From positions 9,666,138 to 9,730,137 of the forward strand of contig CM068544.1 of NCBI GenBank assembly GCA_035048495.1: a DNA stretch of 64,000 nt. Reading direction: 5' to 3'. The translations under genes were made by a program, and so were the position numbers. The stretch is from Euptelea pleiosperma. Lineage: Eukaryota; Streptophyta; Magnoliopsida; Ranunculales; Eupteleaceae. A model generated the notes under the pieces. The model was not told the origin of the DNA. It worked only from the letters and a program-made list of their open reading frames with translations, and made no database searches. Below, piece by piece: positions 1 to 12,047 of the stretch; the stretch's first letter is position 1; every line of letters begins with the position of its first letter.

Positions 1-1496
1 AACTAATCAGAAGGTGTGAACCTTTAACCAAATCAGATGGTCTTTATAAATGGGTTTAAACGAAGGAAATAAAATTAACAATAGATAAGTTATTCAAGTT
101 GACTCAAAATGTAACCAACCCCCAAAAAAAAAGAATTACTAGATGCGATTAGGAAAGGATCAAGGAAAGAAAAGAAAAAATAAATAAAAACTTACTTGGA
201 GAAGATGCAGTTGCCGATTGGAGAGGAGGTGGGAGAGTTGCTGATGATTGGACGTTCTATGGATGCAACGTCTCTTCAATTAAGCACGTGATAGGAAATG
301 CCGGCTGAATTAACGTGGAGATGGTTTTCTTGATCTGGAGTGGCTACCAATTGAAAACTAAGGCATGTGTTGATCCAATGGATGGAGGTGTATCAAGGAA
401 GCAGATGACTACTACTGGGAGCAGCTCTTCAACAAACGAGTGATAGAGGTGGCAGCAAGAAAAAGGGAAGACACCTTGATGCTACTCGAGGCTGATCTTT
501 AACACGTTGCTGAGGAATGGAATAGGTTGATCTCTATAGGAACATATGCATATTTCCACTTTTCCCATAAACGTCCAATAGAATCCATAAGAGCAAAAAT
601 AAATTGAAGGAAAAAAATAATTAGAACAATCATTTAAACATCATACTAAACTACACTACTGTTGTGCTTCGCCATCCCTTGACACGATTAAACTTCCAAG
701 GAAAATAGACAGATGGAGACAAAGGAGTATTGCAAGTCATGTCAGCAACCTAATACCCAAAAAAAAAAACTATAAAATCTAAAGACACAACAAAGGCAAC
801 AAACTAATAAAAAGGATACAGACCCGAAGGGAGGCCACACAACATATAAGATACCCAATGCAACAAGATAGCAACAATAAGATGTACAACAAATAGAATG
901 ACCACCAGAAAAATACTTGGCCCCCAATTAAGGAGTTCGTACATCTTCCAGTCATACACTGTTTCCCCACTCCATCCTCCTTTGTATTTCTTGTTTTTCA
1001 TGTACTAGCTTCACGCTAATTTACATGGCCATCCAAACATTTAAGCCTAACCTTGGCCAAAAATGTCAAAACCTTCTCATTCGGTTGGATCATTTTACTT
1101 GATCTTCAACCTGCAGAAATAAACCAAATGTTTTCCAAAAGGTTGAAAGGGCAAAATGCTGACCATAAAATGGCATCAGGAAACCTTTGATTTTGTATCT
1201 ATCCAAATGGGTTTCCTCTAATGGAAGAGAAATAATTCGGGGAGCAGGTTGCGAGTATCTGCCAACCAGTTACTAATCCATATTTAAGGTGCCAAAACAG
1301 CTCCCTCACCACCAAAGCCCCCAATTCCTTGATGTATGCAACAGCACTCAAGGACATGCAAATAATTTTGTTATAAAATGTGTCAAAAGATTATTCAAAA
1401 CCATAGGAAATTGCTTATATAAGGAGCATGGATTTATGTGCCTTTAGTAGATCAGAGCTTATTGGTTGAGTAATTTAGATTTTATAGTAATCTAAC
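1..1496. other. Intergenic, no gene recognised
   Basis: No recognisable coding sequence on either strand. The open frames near 742-1001 (minus) are hydrophobic by composition, begin at non-conserved positions and overlap in three frames, as expected of AT-rich noncoding DNA. A splice-donor-like CCAAGTAAGT occurs on the minus strand near 190-200, so an untranslated exon of a leftward transcript is possible but unproven. Confidence 0.5.
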
Positions 1497-3093
1497 TGAA
1501 ATTCTACCAGTCCGTTTTCTTTAACTCAATATACCTAGAAGGGGGTTGATTAGGTATTTAAAATTAATTATACCTACACAATTTTACTGGTCGATGGTAA
1601 GGGGATAAAATCGCATGCCTTGGTTGTTTGATAAAAGATTATCACAACCGACTCAAATCCAATATACCTCCATGGTATATTATCTTTTTGTCATTTGATC
1701 TAATCAAGATAGATTGCGGAATACAAACAAACAATCACACAAGACAAGAGATTTTTACGTGGAAACCTTAGCCAAGGAAAAATCCACGGGACCATGTCTA
1801 GACGGAAAGTATCACTAACTAAAAAGTTAAACGAAACAAAGGTTACCTACGTAGCACTGTTGCAAATACAGCTTCCAACCTTAGCCAAGGCCTACTGCCG
1901 ATGCGTCCATGTCCTCTGAATCAACGCCACGAATCCACGTGCGCCCTTCTAGTCAAGAAGTCTTATCCGCTTGTTCAGTTTGGTACACCCCAAACCTACC
2001 GTCGATTGGCTCCTCCGATCTTAATTCTCAACACTCCCGCCTTTGCAGAAGGTGAAGGATTCAGTACACCCTGAACCCCAAGTTGCTCAAAAGGTGTTGA
2101 GTCACACTGGTACTTTCAGGCTTACTAGGTTGAATAAAGAAGTGGAAAACCTAGGCTGAGTAAAGGATCAAGCTATTGGCTTTGATCAAGAAGAGAACAG
2201 GCTTACAAGATGTGAATAGAAAATAAGCTTCTATCTCTTCGAATGGACATTCTAATAAATAAAGCATTTGCTTCTCTCTCTTGAAGAATGAGTCACTCTG
2301 TGTTTGTGTGTGTATTTAGAGAAGGCATAGAAGGGTTCTATTTATAGAATTCCAAGACCCTGAGTCGTGTGGAACGTGAGATGATGGAACCTAGAATTTT
2401 GGATCTGAGAAAGACCAATTCTGTTCAAGGTCCAATCGATTGGGCCATGTCCAATCGATTGGGGATAAGTGTCTAATCAATTGGGCTCAATAAGTTTTTC
2501 GTTCCAAAGGCACTAATCGATTGCACAGGGTTCTCCAATCGATTTGACATATATAACTTTCTATCCCGAAGGCTCCAATCGATTACACAGAGTCTCCAAT
2601 CGATTGTACTCAAAAAGATTTCTATCCCGAAGGCTCCAATCGATTTCACAAAGTCTCCAATCGATTGTGCTCAAATAAGTTTCTGCCTCGTAGTCTCCAA
2701 TCAATTGGGCATAGCCCAATCGATTGGGGATACATGTCTAATCGATTGGACTATCCCACTAAGTCAATATAATTGACTTTGACTCGGGTCTATCCAATGA
2801 CTGAGTTTGACCATTATATTTTGTTCATTTTAATCAACTCCTATGGCCACTAAGTCACTTACCTTCCTAATCGAGCATACACGATCGTTAATTGACAAAT
2901 CGACAGTTACTCAGATGATTCCTGTCATCAACCGTCTGATTCTTACTGTCTTTGCCTTTTAGTCTTCACGTAGTTGGCGAAGTATGCGTACTACGACATC
3001 TTCACACTACACTAGTGCTCATAGGAATGGTTACAAGAATGTTTTTATGTCAAACAGAATCTTTGCTAATTGAATATGAAAATATTCCTTACA
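1497..3093 (-). mobile_element. Solo LTR, copia/SIRE-like, minus orientation
   Basis: The segment begins TGAAATTC and ends TTCCTTACA, so read on the minus strand it runs TG...CA. It is flanked by an exact 5-bp duplication CTAAC (1492-1496 and 3094-3098), which marks a complete solo LTR of 1597 bp. Near its left end it carries the CTAGAAGGGGG..TTAGG signature, the reverse of the CCTATTCACCCCC..CTCTAG motif common close to the 3' end of SIRE-type copia LTRs. It contains a cluster of about 12 near-copies of CCAATCGATTGG (2440-2755). A second, 5'-truncated copy of the same LTR lies at about 41238-41813 and ends at the same TTCCTTACA. Confidence 0.85.
2436..2757. repeat. Clustered CCAATCGATTGG palindromes in an LTR
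   Basis: About twelve copies of a 10-12 bp palindrome-like motif (CCAATCGATTGG and one- or two-base variants) occur in about 320 bp, separated by short phrases such as TTCTATCCCGAAGG or GTTTCTGCCTCGTAG. The same arrangement recurs at about 41270-41470. Position inside the LTR suggests the U3 part, but that is an inference. Confidence 0.85.
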
Positions 3094-3098
3094 CTAAC

Positions 3099-4494
3099 TA
3101 ATGTGCCAACATCCAGATCTACAATTGAACAGAAAATACTGAAGCCATAATGTAACCCTTGGATTATGTGTGCAGTGAACGTTTGGGTCATTTCATGAAC
3201 ATTCAAGGTGGTCCCATTATTTGCAAAATTTATCCTTGGAGAAAAGCAAACACAGAAACAATTGTAAAAAAAAATTTAAGGATAGGATAAATAAAAATTA
3301 CCCAAAAGCTGGCATTTTGCTACGTACTTGTTGCCCCATGTATGCACCTGAATTATTGGATGAAAATCAGCAAAATTGATGACCAAATAATTAAACACAA
3401 GAGAAGGGAAAAGGAAACAAAAGACAACAATGTTATTTTACTTAAGGCATTGTTGATGCATAAGATGGTGATTGCCCTGCTGAGCGTAAGATGGTGATTG
3501 AGGACACATCCATTATGGGGAAGAGAACAAGGCTGGAAGTGCGCAATAGACCTGTAGGAGCTGTAACATTTGGTAGTGCTCCTTGCTAAGATGCCATGGA
3601 TGGAAACTACATCACAAGAAACACAAATTAAAAAGAGTTAAACAAAATTTTCTACTTCATGTGCAAATAGTTAAGGGGCATAAAAAGCTTAAAAATGATA
3701 AAAAAGAAGGCATTAGTAAGCTATTGCATATGGTGATCATGATATATTAATAGGCCAAAATATATTTTTTTGATCGGTAAATATGCCAAAATATACAGTT
3801 CAATTAAGCTTGCATTCTCATGTCAACAGAAACAGCAAGGCAAGCAATTGTCATCTTTCTCTATTGAATTTCTGGTAAGAAAAATTCTTTGTCCCAATGG
3901 GGTAGGTTGTGATGCAACCCCGCCACTTGTTTCTTGGGTTGGCTTTGAAGCAGCTTGAGATGGTTGTCCTGCTGTAGTTAATGGTCCTTGTGCATTTTGT
4001 TAAGTGATGAATTCCATGGCTGCAGAAATGCACAGGAAGCAACAAGTAAACAAAAACAAAATAAAACATTCAAGACTTCGGTATTCTTGCCACAAAACGA
4101 TCCTTTGAAGTATAGAGCACAGAGCATGAAATCCCATTTGCAGTATGGAACCATATAAAACATCCAAAGCGTGTTACCCACCACTAGAACGAAAAAAGAA
4201 CAATATGCATTTCACTTCTCTCTAGAAATCTGGATCGTACAACCTTTTCCCTCTTCGTCCAACCTGAATCTAAACCAATGAAACAAAGAGGGGTACCATT
4301 CAAGCACAAAACTTCCAAACATACATCAAAACTTCAAAATTTCAAAATTCTGAGGGAGGGAGAGAGGTTTACAGAAAATTCCATGGGTTATACCTAACCC
4401 TAAAATAAAAATAAAGCAAAACAAAACAAAACTAAATTAATACTTACCTTTAGGGCGAATAACAGGAAATGTGAGGCAAAGAGCGGCAAACGAT
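3099..4494. other. Intergenic, no gene recognised
   Basis: AT-rich sequence with no recognisable protein. A minus-strand donor consensus AAAG|GTAAGTA sits just beyond its right edge (about 4441-4452), which could belong to a leftward spliced transcript from the CACTA end at 5614. Nothing else is supported. Confidence 0.4.
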
Positions 4495-4577
4495 GATGTT
4501 TGAAACTACTAATCAGACTAATGTTTGGTTTATAGGCCCACCTACTGATTGGCCAAACATCCATACAGCCAGCGTGG
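4495..4577. repeat. Fragment of the GCCACGTGGC foldback family
   Basis: This short piece carries the family core (CTAATCAGACTAATGTTTGG, then a gap, then GATTGGCCAAACATCCATAC). It corresponds to the right arm of the complete foldback elements described at 20465-20872. Confidence 0.7.
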
Positions 4578-5057
4578 AGGAAAAAGAGGAGGGAGGAGAA
4601 TAAGGGGTTAAGGTTTAGGGGAGAGAAATCTCACCTTTGGGGAGCGACGCCGGCAGATGAATACTAGTAGTGGAATATATAGCAGCAGTGGATGTTCGAG
4701 TATCTGGCCTGGATTCGCAGTAAAAGAGAAACAAACTAGAGATTCGACTAGACGAACTCGCTCAAAACAAAAAATAAATTCAAATGCAAACCCTAGAAAA
4801 TTGGAAACAAAGATTGGTAGCTTGCCTGACCACAGAATCAGGAGAAATAGAGGGGGAAATGCCTAAAGTGTCCATGGAGAAGAGGAGAAAATGATAAAAT
4901 ACCTGTTAAAGAGAGCACAGATTACCAATCAGGGTGATTTTGGGTGTATATATCCACCAAGGATGCGATAAACAGCCATGCAATCAGTGGGGCAAGATGA
5001 TAGCGGTGAGTAACAAAAATTGTGCATATCAGAAAAACAAAACCATAAAAAACTCAC

Positions 5058-5259
5058 CTTGATGTGTGGAAAATAGAAGGCGAATGGCCGGGAGTAAGCT
5101 AGCCAAAAGACGCCGGGAGAACTGACGACGGATGGGAAGAGGGCAGGTAGCGGCAGCAGCAGATGAAGAAACGTCAGTGGGAGGAGAAAGGGGTTTTTCG
5201 GGTGGAGAACTGGGCTTTTGTTTGCGCGAAGTAAAAAGGCAGACCAAAATTTTTTTTTT
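5058..5259 (-). other. Possible 5' leader exon of a CACTA transcription unit
   Basis: This stretch is richer in G+C than its surroundings. On the minus strand it ends in a strong splice donor, CATCAAG|GTGAGT (about 5055-5058). Further donor-like sites on the same strand follow at about 4632 (AAAG|GTGAGA), 4905 (ACAG|GTATTT) and 4444 (AAAG|GTAAGT). A leftward transcript starting inside the CACTA terminus at 5614 would pass through all of them. The minus-strand open frame of about 70 codons shows no domain I recognise. This is an inference from splice signals only. Confidence 0.3.
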
Positions 5260-5614
5260 TATATCACAGACCTATAGCGAGGGCCAGCATCCAACCGTCG
5301 CTATAAGTAATATATACTGATGGCCAGGACTGTCGGTATATATTACTTACAGCTACAGTCGGATTTCGACCCTCGGTATAGGTCTATATATAGCGACGGT
5401 CAAGGAAAATCCGTCGCTACACCTACTTATAGCTACGACTTTACCTTGCCCATCGTTGTAGATTACCAATTTTGCCACCTTTTTTTGCCAGCTAAAATAT
5501 ATCCAAACTTGTAGCGACGGTCTGGTTCATGGCCGTCGCTATATATAATTTTAACGACGGTTTTACCTGACCGTTACTAAAATCCCGTCGCTATAAGTAG
5601 ATTTTCTTGTAGTG
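5260..5614 (-). mobile_element. CACTA (En/Spm-like) terminus with subterminal repeats
   Basis: The right edge reads CTTGTAGTG, i.e. CACTACAAG on the minus strand, the classic CACTA terminal motif. The preceding 330 bp hold repeated TAGCGACGG/CCGTCGCTA motifs in both orientations (about 5296, 5391, 5412, 5512, 5533, 5551 and 5586), typical of CACTA subterminal repeats. No matching CACTACAAG end is visible to the left, so the element is truncated or extends beyond the window. Confidence 0.85.
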
Positions 5615-6229
5615 CTTGTGGTAGAATTAACTACATGGCTCGCCTATAAGAAAGCCATGTGTTTAGCCACTCATTGTATTCTCAGTTATATTTTGACTCA
5701 TTGGGGTTTTAGAATTTATCTGATGAGTTCGGTTATTTGATTATTGATATTATTGGTGCACATTTTGATTATTGTATGGATTTTATCATGTTTAATCGCT
5801 CATCTCCATAGAAGTATGGGTGGTGAAGCGAATCTACTGAGTTTTTAATAACTCACGCCTATTCTAACATTTTTGCAGAGATATCGGATGGACTAGAGGA
5901 TTAGTGATAGAAGTCGAAGAATTTTAGCATATTTCTTGTTTTCCTAGGAATTATGTTTAGGTTTTACTTTCAGTCATTTGAATTCATAGTTACCTCAGTA
6001 GGTTGTTATTTAGATTTTGCAATGTAATCGGGAGTAGGCTTCAGCTTTACATTTATGAAATTTATCATTTTGAGATTAGTTCATTTTTACTTGTGTGTTG
6101 ACTTAGATACATGTTCACTATTTAAATAATATTATTTTATTCCACACCTCGTGCCTCAGCCTCGGATACCCGATTCAATCCATACTCTTTTGGGTCGGGT
6201 CATGGGTCCTAGGTTCGGGTCGCGACAAT
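5615..6229 (+). mobile_element. LTR-like sequence between the CACTA end and a MULE remnant
   Basis: Noncoding, ending GGTTCGGGTCGCGACA just before the MuDR-like remnant. A related ending (GGGATCAGGGTGTGACA) occurs at about 38333. The wording resembles the 3' end of plant Ty3-type LTRs and the ends could be TG..CA, but no matching target duplication is visible. Low certainty. Confidence 0.3.
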
Positions 6230-6363
6230 TGACTCAACGTCGTCCTGGTCGTCCCAAGGTAAATCGACGAAACACCGACATTTGAGAAGTACGACCACTA
6301 CATATATTGCAGTTGTTGTGGTGGTATTAGACATAACCTATCAACTTGTACAAATCCCATTTG
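6226..6363 (+). pseudogene. MuDR-like transposase C-terminal remnant (zinc knuckle)
   Basis: Translation gives a basic RRPGRPKVNRRN stretch and, one frame over, CSCCGGIRHNLSTC, a CX2CX4HX4C zinc knuckle (Cys, Cys, His and Cys all present) followed by TNPI and a stop. The order GRPK-type basic motif then CCHC knuckle is the known C-terminus of Mutator/MuDR transposases. A frameshift separates the two parts and the catalytic region is absent, so this is a dead fragment. It may belong with the degenerate plant-mobile-domain gene next door, since such domains are often carried by Mutator-like elements; that link is inference. Confidence 0.6.
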
Positions 6364-6534
6364 AGAATAAAAGGAAAAAAATCATTCAAGTAGAGGAGAT
6401 GACTAGGGCGAAAGGTATGTAATCTTTTCTAAAGCCTCATTTTTTACTACACAGTCTAACTCGAGCGTCGGAGTGGTTTCTTTGCAGGTGGAGGAGTTTC
6501 AACTTGGAAAATGCAAATTTGATCCTTGTGCAAT

Positions 6535-6770
6535 TGTACACAGTGAATGGGAAATGTGACATTGGACAATTGTACATAGGCAAATATACACAATTTTTGT
6601 AACCTTTAGAATTCTTGTAACCTTAGGCAATTGTAAACAATTTTTATAACCTGTTAGAATTTTTGTAACCTTGGGCAATGTACACACTTTTTGTAACATT
6701 AGACAATTGTACACAATTTTTGTAATTTCTAGAATTTTTGTAACCTTGGGCACTTTTGTAATCTTCATTT
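6535..6770. repeat. Degenerate tandem repeat (TTTTTGTAACCTT)
   Basis: About six degenerate copies of a 30-50 bp phrase containing CAATTGTACACAATTTTTGTAACC with variable spacing. It makes a long minus-strand frame (6499-6768) of repeated KVTKI residues, which I do not regard as a gene. It lies between the MuDR remnant and the plant-mobile-domain pseudogene. Confidence 0.75.
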
Positions 6771-6869
6771 ATCATTGAGGTTATTATAAGTTATAGTAGT
6801 TGATTAAAAATGTATATATGGAACAAGCAAAGTGAATAAACAAAGAAAATGTGGATCATCACCTTCTTA

Positions 6870-9800
6870 ATCATCATCCACAAACACATCATCCCACTCA
6901 TCACCTTCTTCATCACCCTGTTTCTCTTCATGAGGACGACGATGTGGCGGAAATTGTCATAACATAAGGGGCCTGAGGAGGCGGATCAACATGCTGTGCG
7001 AAAAATTCACGGTGTGGGTCCCGCCTCAATCTCTCATTAGATGTTATAATGTGATCACTAGCAAGAGGCTCAAGATACAGATTTGTGATCACATTTGACA
7101 AATACGTCGCCTGTAAAAATAAAGAAAATATTATATTAATATGTTAAATTATAAAATATAATAAAAAGACTTATAGCACTATGATTTACCTCATATTCAA
7201 TTGTTGACCTATACCAATCAAGCAAGCCCTCCAAGTATCCCCTTGGCATATATCATGGATCCTGATATTGAATGCTCACATTATAGATACGAGGGCAACC
7301 ATATCATTGTTCAAAATTCTCATCTGCTCACGTAATTGCAATACAAAGTAAAGAGTGAGAATAATAAAGACATTATTAATAATAATAATTTCAAACAATT
7401 ACTTTATTCCAGTTTACCTTGTAAGTTAGTGCAAAATTCATTGACCACTCGAAATTGCTCAAACCTATTCATCCAATTTGATATTGCTCGCGACATATCA
7501 AACTTAGTCTTTTTACTTCATCTCAACCAACATAAGGGAGGAACTGGAATATTTTGGTGCATGCTGAATTATCGCATACATCGATTTGCCTGATGAAATT
7601 CAACGGTGTCTAAATATATAACACAAGCACGATGAAGACTAGCCTCTCGTGCTATTAGCAAGATTGGTAGATCGCATCATCAGATACAGGATAATATGGA
7701 AGCCAAATAACCTAAAAATAAAAATTTAGAAAATTCAGATTAAGAATTTTGAATTAATAAAAAAACTAACCACTAAAATTTTACTTACGTGATTTTGAGT
7801 TGACATGTTTAACTCTTGATGATATAATGGCACACTATGAACAGGATCAGTATTGTATACTCTATTACCCATCTGAAGAATCGTGGAAAACTACGTGCTT
7901 CTTGATTAGGTATAGGCCTCCCAACAGAACGCAAATGCTCATGTGCCCATGCCTTTATAAATAAGATTAAAATATATTAATAAAAATGTATCGAAGAATA
8001 AATTACTTTGCCCACACCCAGTAAAGCTTTTTTCTCTCCATAAGAGCAAAACTTGCCAAGTGTCTATAGAAAAATGCCAAAATAGTAGCCTTCAAAGCAT
8101 ATTCACTTGTTGTTTTGAAGTCCTCAAACAGATGCAACAGTTTGGCTGAAACCCTATTGCCGCAGCTGATATTCGCTCAAAAGTGCTTATTTTAAGCAAT
8201 TATCCTTTTAGCGATGTCACATTCTCCTACGTAAAAGGTCTCTTTTCATCGAATTTTTCACATAAGATTTTCTTCTATTGCGTAGAACACATTCTTTAAA
8301 CGAAAATCGACTTTTGTATGAATTAAACACATTTCCGGAAGTCCACATACAAAGCCATTTTGATTAAATCTCATTACGTAATTTTTCTATCGTAGGAAAC
8401 CAAATCGGGCGATTCTAATAGATTGCGGGCCCACAACTGACTGTCAGAGTCTAGGACCAAAACTGAAGAGCCAACAGGTTGAGGATAAGAAGATACAGAC
8501 CAAATGCTGGGAGAGCTAGAAAGTCGAAAAAGCTTGAGAAAAAATCAAGAGAGAAGAAGAGCCAAGCGCCTAGGAAGAGACTAAGGAGATTAAAGCTAAT
8601 CAACTAACACAAAATGAAAGCTTGTTTAGTTGGTGAAGTATGCAGAAGACCAAGTCAAAGACTAGGGTTCAAGACCCTCTACTAGCATTTCTCTTTATTT
8701 TTGTAATAATTAATTTCTCTCCTCCATCTAAACCCTCATTCTCTCTTTACTCTCAAATCTAAATCATCCGATCATCTCTCCCTTCGTAACCACTCGATCC
8801 TACAGCCTACCTTGACCGATCTCCACTGTCTGATGATCCATCCGATCATCGCCATCCTAGTCTACCGTCCGATCGCTAGTAAATCATCTATCCTATCATC
8901 ACCTTTCATCTCGACATCTAATTATCTCATCAGTCACCATCTCAGGATCCAACGACCATCTTTTTCTTCTTCTAGATCCTACAGTCACGATGACAAGCTA
9001 CAAATTTGACTAATGTGATCATGATTCCTACAGAGATGGACAGCCCGTATTAAAGAGATCTCTTCGTACAAAAATAGAAAGGTTCTTCTAAACGTAAAAT
9101 TTGGAAACATTTGAAAATCAAAAGTTTTTAAAGAGTCAAACATTTTTGAAAACTTTCTTTTAAAATTGTGAAGAATCAAAAAGGAATTTCATTCATGGCA
9201 TTATTTTCAGAAGGATAATTTTTTAGGAAAAAAAAAGAGAAATAAAAATAAAGGAGAAGAAGTTTCTAAATATTAGAAACTGTGGGTTTCTAACCTATTA
9301 TAAAAAGCTCTACACATTTTCTTTAAAATTATATATCCATTCTTGCAATCCTCAAAAACCTTTCCACGTTTTTGGCAAAAACCCTAATCTCTCACTTTCA
9401 TCTGAAAAAAAAAACACTCTCCAAGCCATTTTTACATCTCTGCCATTTTTCTCTTGTTCTCTAAAAGAAAAAAGAAATACAACAAAAGAAAAAAAGAAGA
9501 AGAAAAGAGAGAGAAGAAGAAAGGATGAAGCTGTTGGCTTCTTTTTGAACCGACTGCATCACAGGCCTCTCCACTGATTCTCCACTTGCTAGTGCGCCTC
9601 CACCATCTTCACAATTGAACCACTGTAGCCTTCTACCAGTGTTGCACCTCAAACCATTTTCCCATCTGGCCACGGCCTGCAACCTGTTAGGACCTCTACA
9701 CAACACATCTACTATTCCATGATCCATTATCACGTGCTTCACCCTTACAGCTTGAGCGCCTCCTGCACAGCACACCACTGTTGCTACCCCCTGTAGATTT

Positions 9801-12010
9801 GAACATCTCTTGGATCTTTCACTCTTCGATGTTGCTACATCTTCAACCACTCCACCCTCCCATTCATACCTGGAACTCCCACGAGTTGCAAAATGAGCAG
9901 CCAGATCTCATCCACCTACATAACTACCACGTGCTGTTCTCCAACATTGCTGGTGTGCACGTCTTCACACACCCAAGCGACTTGAGCCAGCTTATCTACA
10001 TCTTCAGCATTGCTAACATTACCAACTATTCTCACGGCATTACTGTAGAAGGTATGAACGGATTTGCCGTCCGATCTCCGATCCACCCTCCACAAGCAAT
10101 AATCATAAGTATTAATCAACTAATCAATATGATAAAATCAAAGCAATAAATGAAAAATACAACACAAACTTACGTGGTTTGTCGCCGGGACTCTTGCCGG
10201 CGACTACGTCCACGGGAAGCCGATCTCCGGCCAATTTTCTTATCAAAATCTTCAGGTTACATCTCTCTAACTCCTCTCTACATATTTTCTCTCTCTAACT
10301 TCTCTCTCTATATATTTTCTTCCTCTCTCTCTATATTCATTCACCCAAAAGCCTCCTCTTATTCCTTCTACACACCCTTTCCTTTATAGGGTTCTTCATC
10401 CGACACGTGTCGATACAAGAGGAATTCTAGGGTTTAAGGGAGCGATATAGTGTTTTGCGGTGTATCCTTCTCAATACAATGATGATATGTTATTTTATGT
10501 ACCCACAATTACTTGCTGCGGTCTCCTGTAGGTAAGCTCCTCCCTCTTTAACGGTTATGTTCTCCTTAATGCTACCACTCTTTCAATTCTCCCACCATTC
10601 TCACCACTGGTCAACAATCAATAGGGACTAAAGGCATCACGTTATTCCCCTCTCTTTAGTTCTCTTAGGGTTCCTCTCACTCTCATGTTATCTCATTATC
10701 TCCTCTTTCCTTATTTTGCTTTTTCTTTAATGATAGTTTAATGATTTTTTATTTGAAACAATGTTGATTGGTTATTTGTAAGAAGATAACTTGGTTAAAT
10801 AAAAGAGTTTAATTGTATTCCACATTATTGTGCTTTATATCAAATATTGGATGCATTTTCGATTATCTTGATTCATTCAGTTCACATTTAATGGCGTGGA
10901 CCTCTAAAAATCAAAAATCATGTTTTAAAGCTCGTAATCATTATTCTCAACTCTCCTACCATCATTCTTAGCATTTTCCGTAATTTCTTAGTTCTTATTT
11001 AAATTTCCCTAACCCCGAGTGCAGATACGATATCTGATAAAGCCACTATACGAATCTTATATTTTTGCAGGAATTAAAAGTGAATCGGAAAGATAAAAAT
11101 GTGTTGATTCTAGGGCCATTTTATCAACGATAGAAAAACCCTAAATCAACTGCCATTAGGGAACAGACTGTTTCTGCATAGTGCTAATAAATAGGCACAA
11201 ATGTGACATTCGATCTACAATAAAGAAATATTATTATTAATAAAAAAATATTTATTTATTATTTTATATTAATTAATGATTATAAATAATACCTGATACT
11301 GAGTCAATTCTGGAGGTAATACGGTAAAATTTTATTGTAGCCAACTAAGCTTAATTTGACCATGTTTTGATCTGTTTTCATCCTCCGGTGGAACACCCAA
11401 TAAACGTGTCAAAAGTGACATGTAGTCCTCATTCTCCTCATAAGGAGGAAGAATCAGAGGATGACCAGTAATACTCAAATCAAGACAATAGAGAGTGTCA
11501 TTTAGTATAATGGACATCTCTTCAATAGGAAAATGGAATGTACATGTCTTTGGCAAAAAACGCTCGGCAAGACAGTAACATAAACTCAGATCAGTGTTAT
11601 ACCATCGAAGATGATGGTAATAACCAAAACCTGCTTGTGTTACTAATTCAAGTTGAGCAGCTGACAACTCACCCCAATTATTGACCCATCCCCATGAAAG
11701 CGTGCTCGATAATCACTATAATCTACCTACATCAATTATTGTAATATAAGAGATAACTCCTAATCATATTATACAATAATCTAGAACTTAATAAAAAATT
11801 AAAAAAATACTAACCTTGCCATTCCAAATGTCATTACATCGATGACGTGATTGATTGCCTTGAACGTTAGGGGTAGTGGGACCACCCAGAATACGACTAG
11901 CTATCATTAACAATGTATGCCATCCTTCACTTATTCTACATGCATGTCACAAACCATCGAAAATTTGTTTGATGATTTTTAGCCATTGGTTGTACTCAAA
12001 GTTAATAAAA
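6870..12010 (-). pseudogene. Plant mobile domain (PMD/MAIN-like) pseudogene, split by LTR
   Basis: Pieces of one minus-strand protein appear in the expected order. 11332-11700 encodes GYYHHLRWYNTDLSLCYCLAE then FHFPIEEMSIILNDTLYCLD (the PMD core, normally ..THTFHLPCGEMTITLQDVA..). After an intron (acceptor TTATTGTAG near 11216) comes CAYLLALCRNSLFPNG. The protein is interrupted by the 8167-11148 insertion and resumes with GNRVSAKLLHLFEDF and LKATILAFFYRHLASF (8000-8166). AWAHEHLRS (about 7940) and IYLDTVEFHQANRCMR (about 7600) follow, then an acidic tail near 6900. Several in-frame stops show it is inactive. PMD proteins occur both as nuclear host proteins and as cargo of Mutator and gypsy elements; the MuDR remnant beside it favours transposon cargo. 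Confidence 0.75.
8167..11148 (+). mobile_element. LTR-like insertion (probable solo LTR) in the PMD pseudogene
   Basis: It begins TGATATTCGCTCAAAAGTGC and ends AACCCTAAATCA (TG..CA). Removing it and one copy of a degenerate 5-bp duplication (GCAGC 8162-8166, ACTGC 11149-11153) restores the PMD reading frame across LFPNG|CGNRVSAK, which fixes both ends. Length 2982 bp, no retroviral proteins inside. A copy with the same start lies at 62956, an inverted copy at 28875-31494, and a related 3' end at 35606. The large minus-strand (9461-9850) and plus-strand (9781-10149) frames inside are not conserved between copies and are treated as noncoding. Confidence 0.7.
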
Positions 12011-12047
12011 CCTAATGTTTGGTTGGCTTCTTGGTGAAGTCACACCA

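Noticed and set aside
742..1001. Three overlapping minus-strand hydrophobic frames, possible small membrane protein
   Set aside because: All three frames are open by composition, there is no family resemblance, and the context is noncoding.
6499..6768. Minus-strand frame rich in KVTKI repeats
   Set aside because: It is the translation of a short degenerate tandem repeat.
9461..10149. Frames of 129 (minus) and 122 (plus) codons
   Set aside because: They lie inside an LTR-like insertion and are not conserved in the other copies.
11332..11667. Intact small PMD gene
   Set aside because: It is only the core exon; the rest of the protein is present downstream with stops and an insertion, so it is part of a pseudogene.
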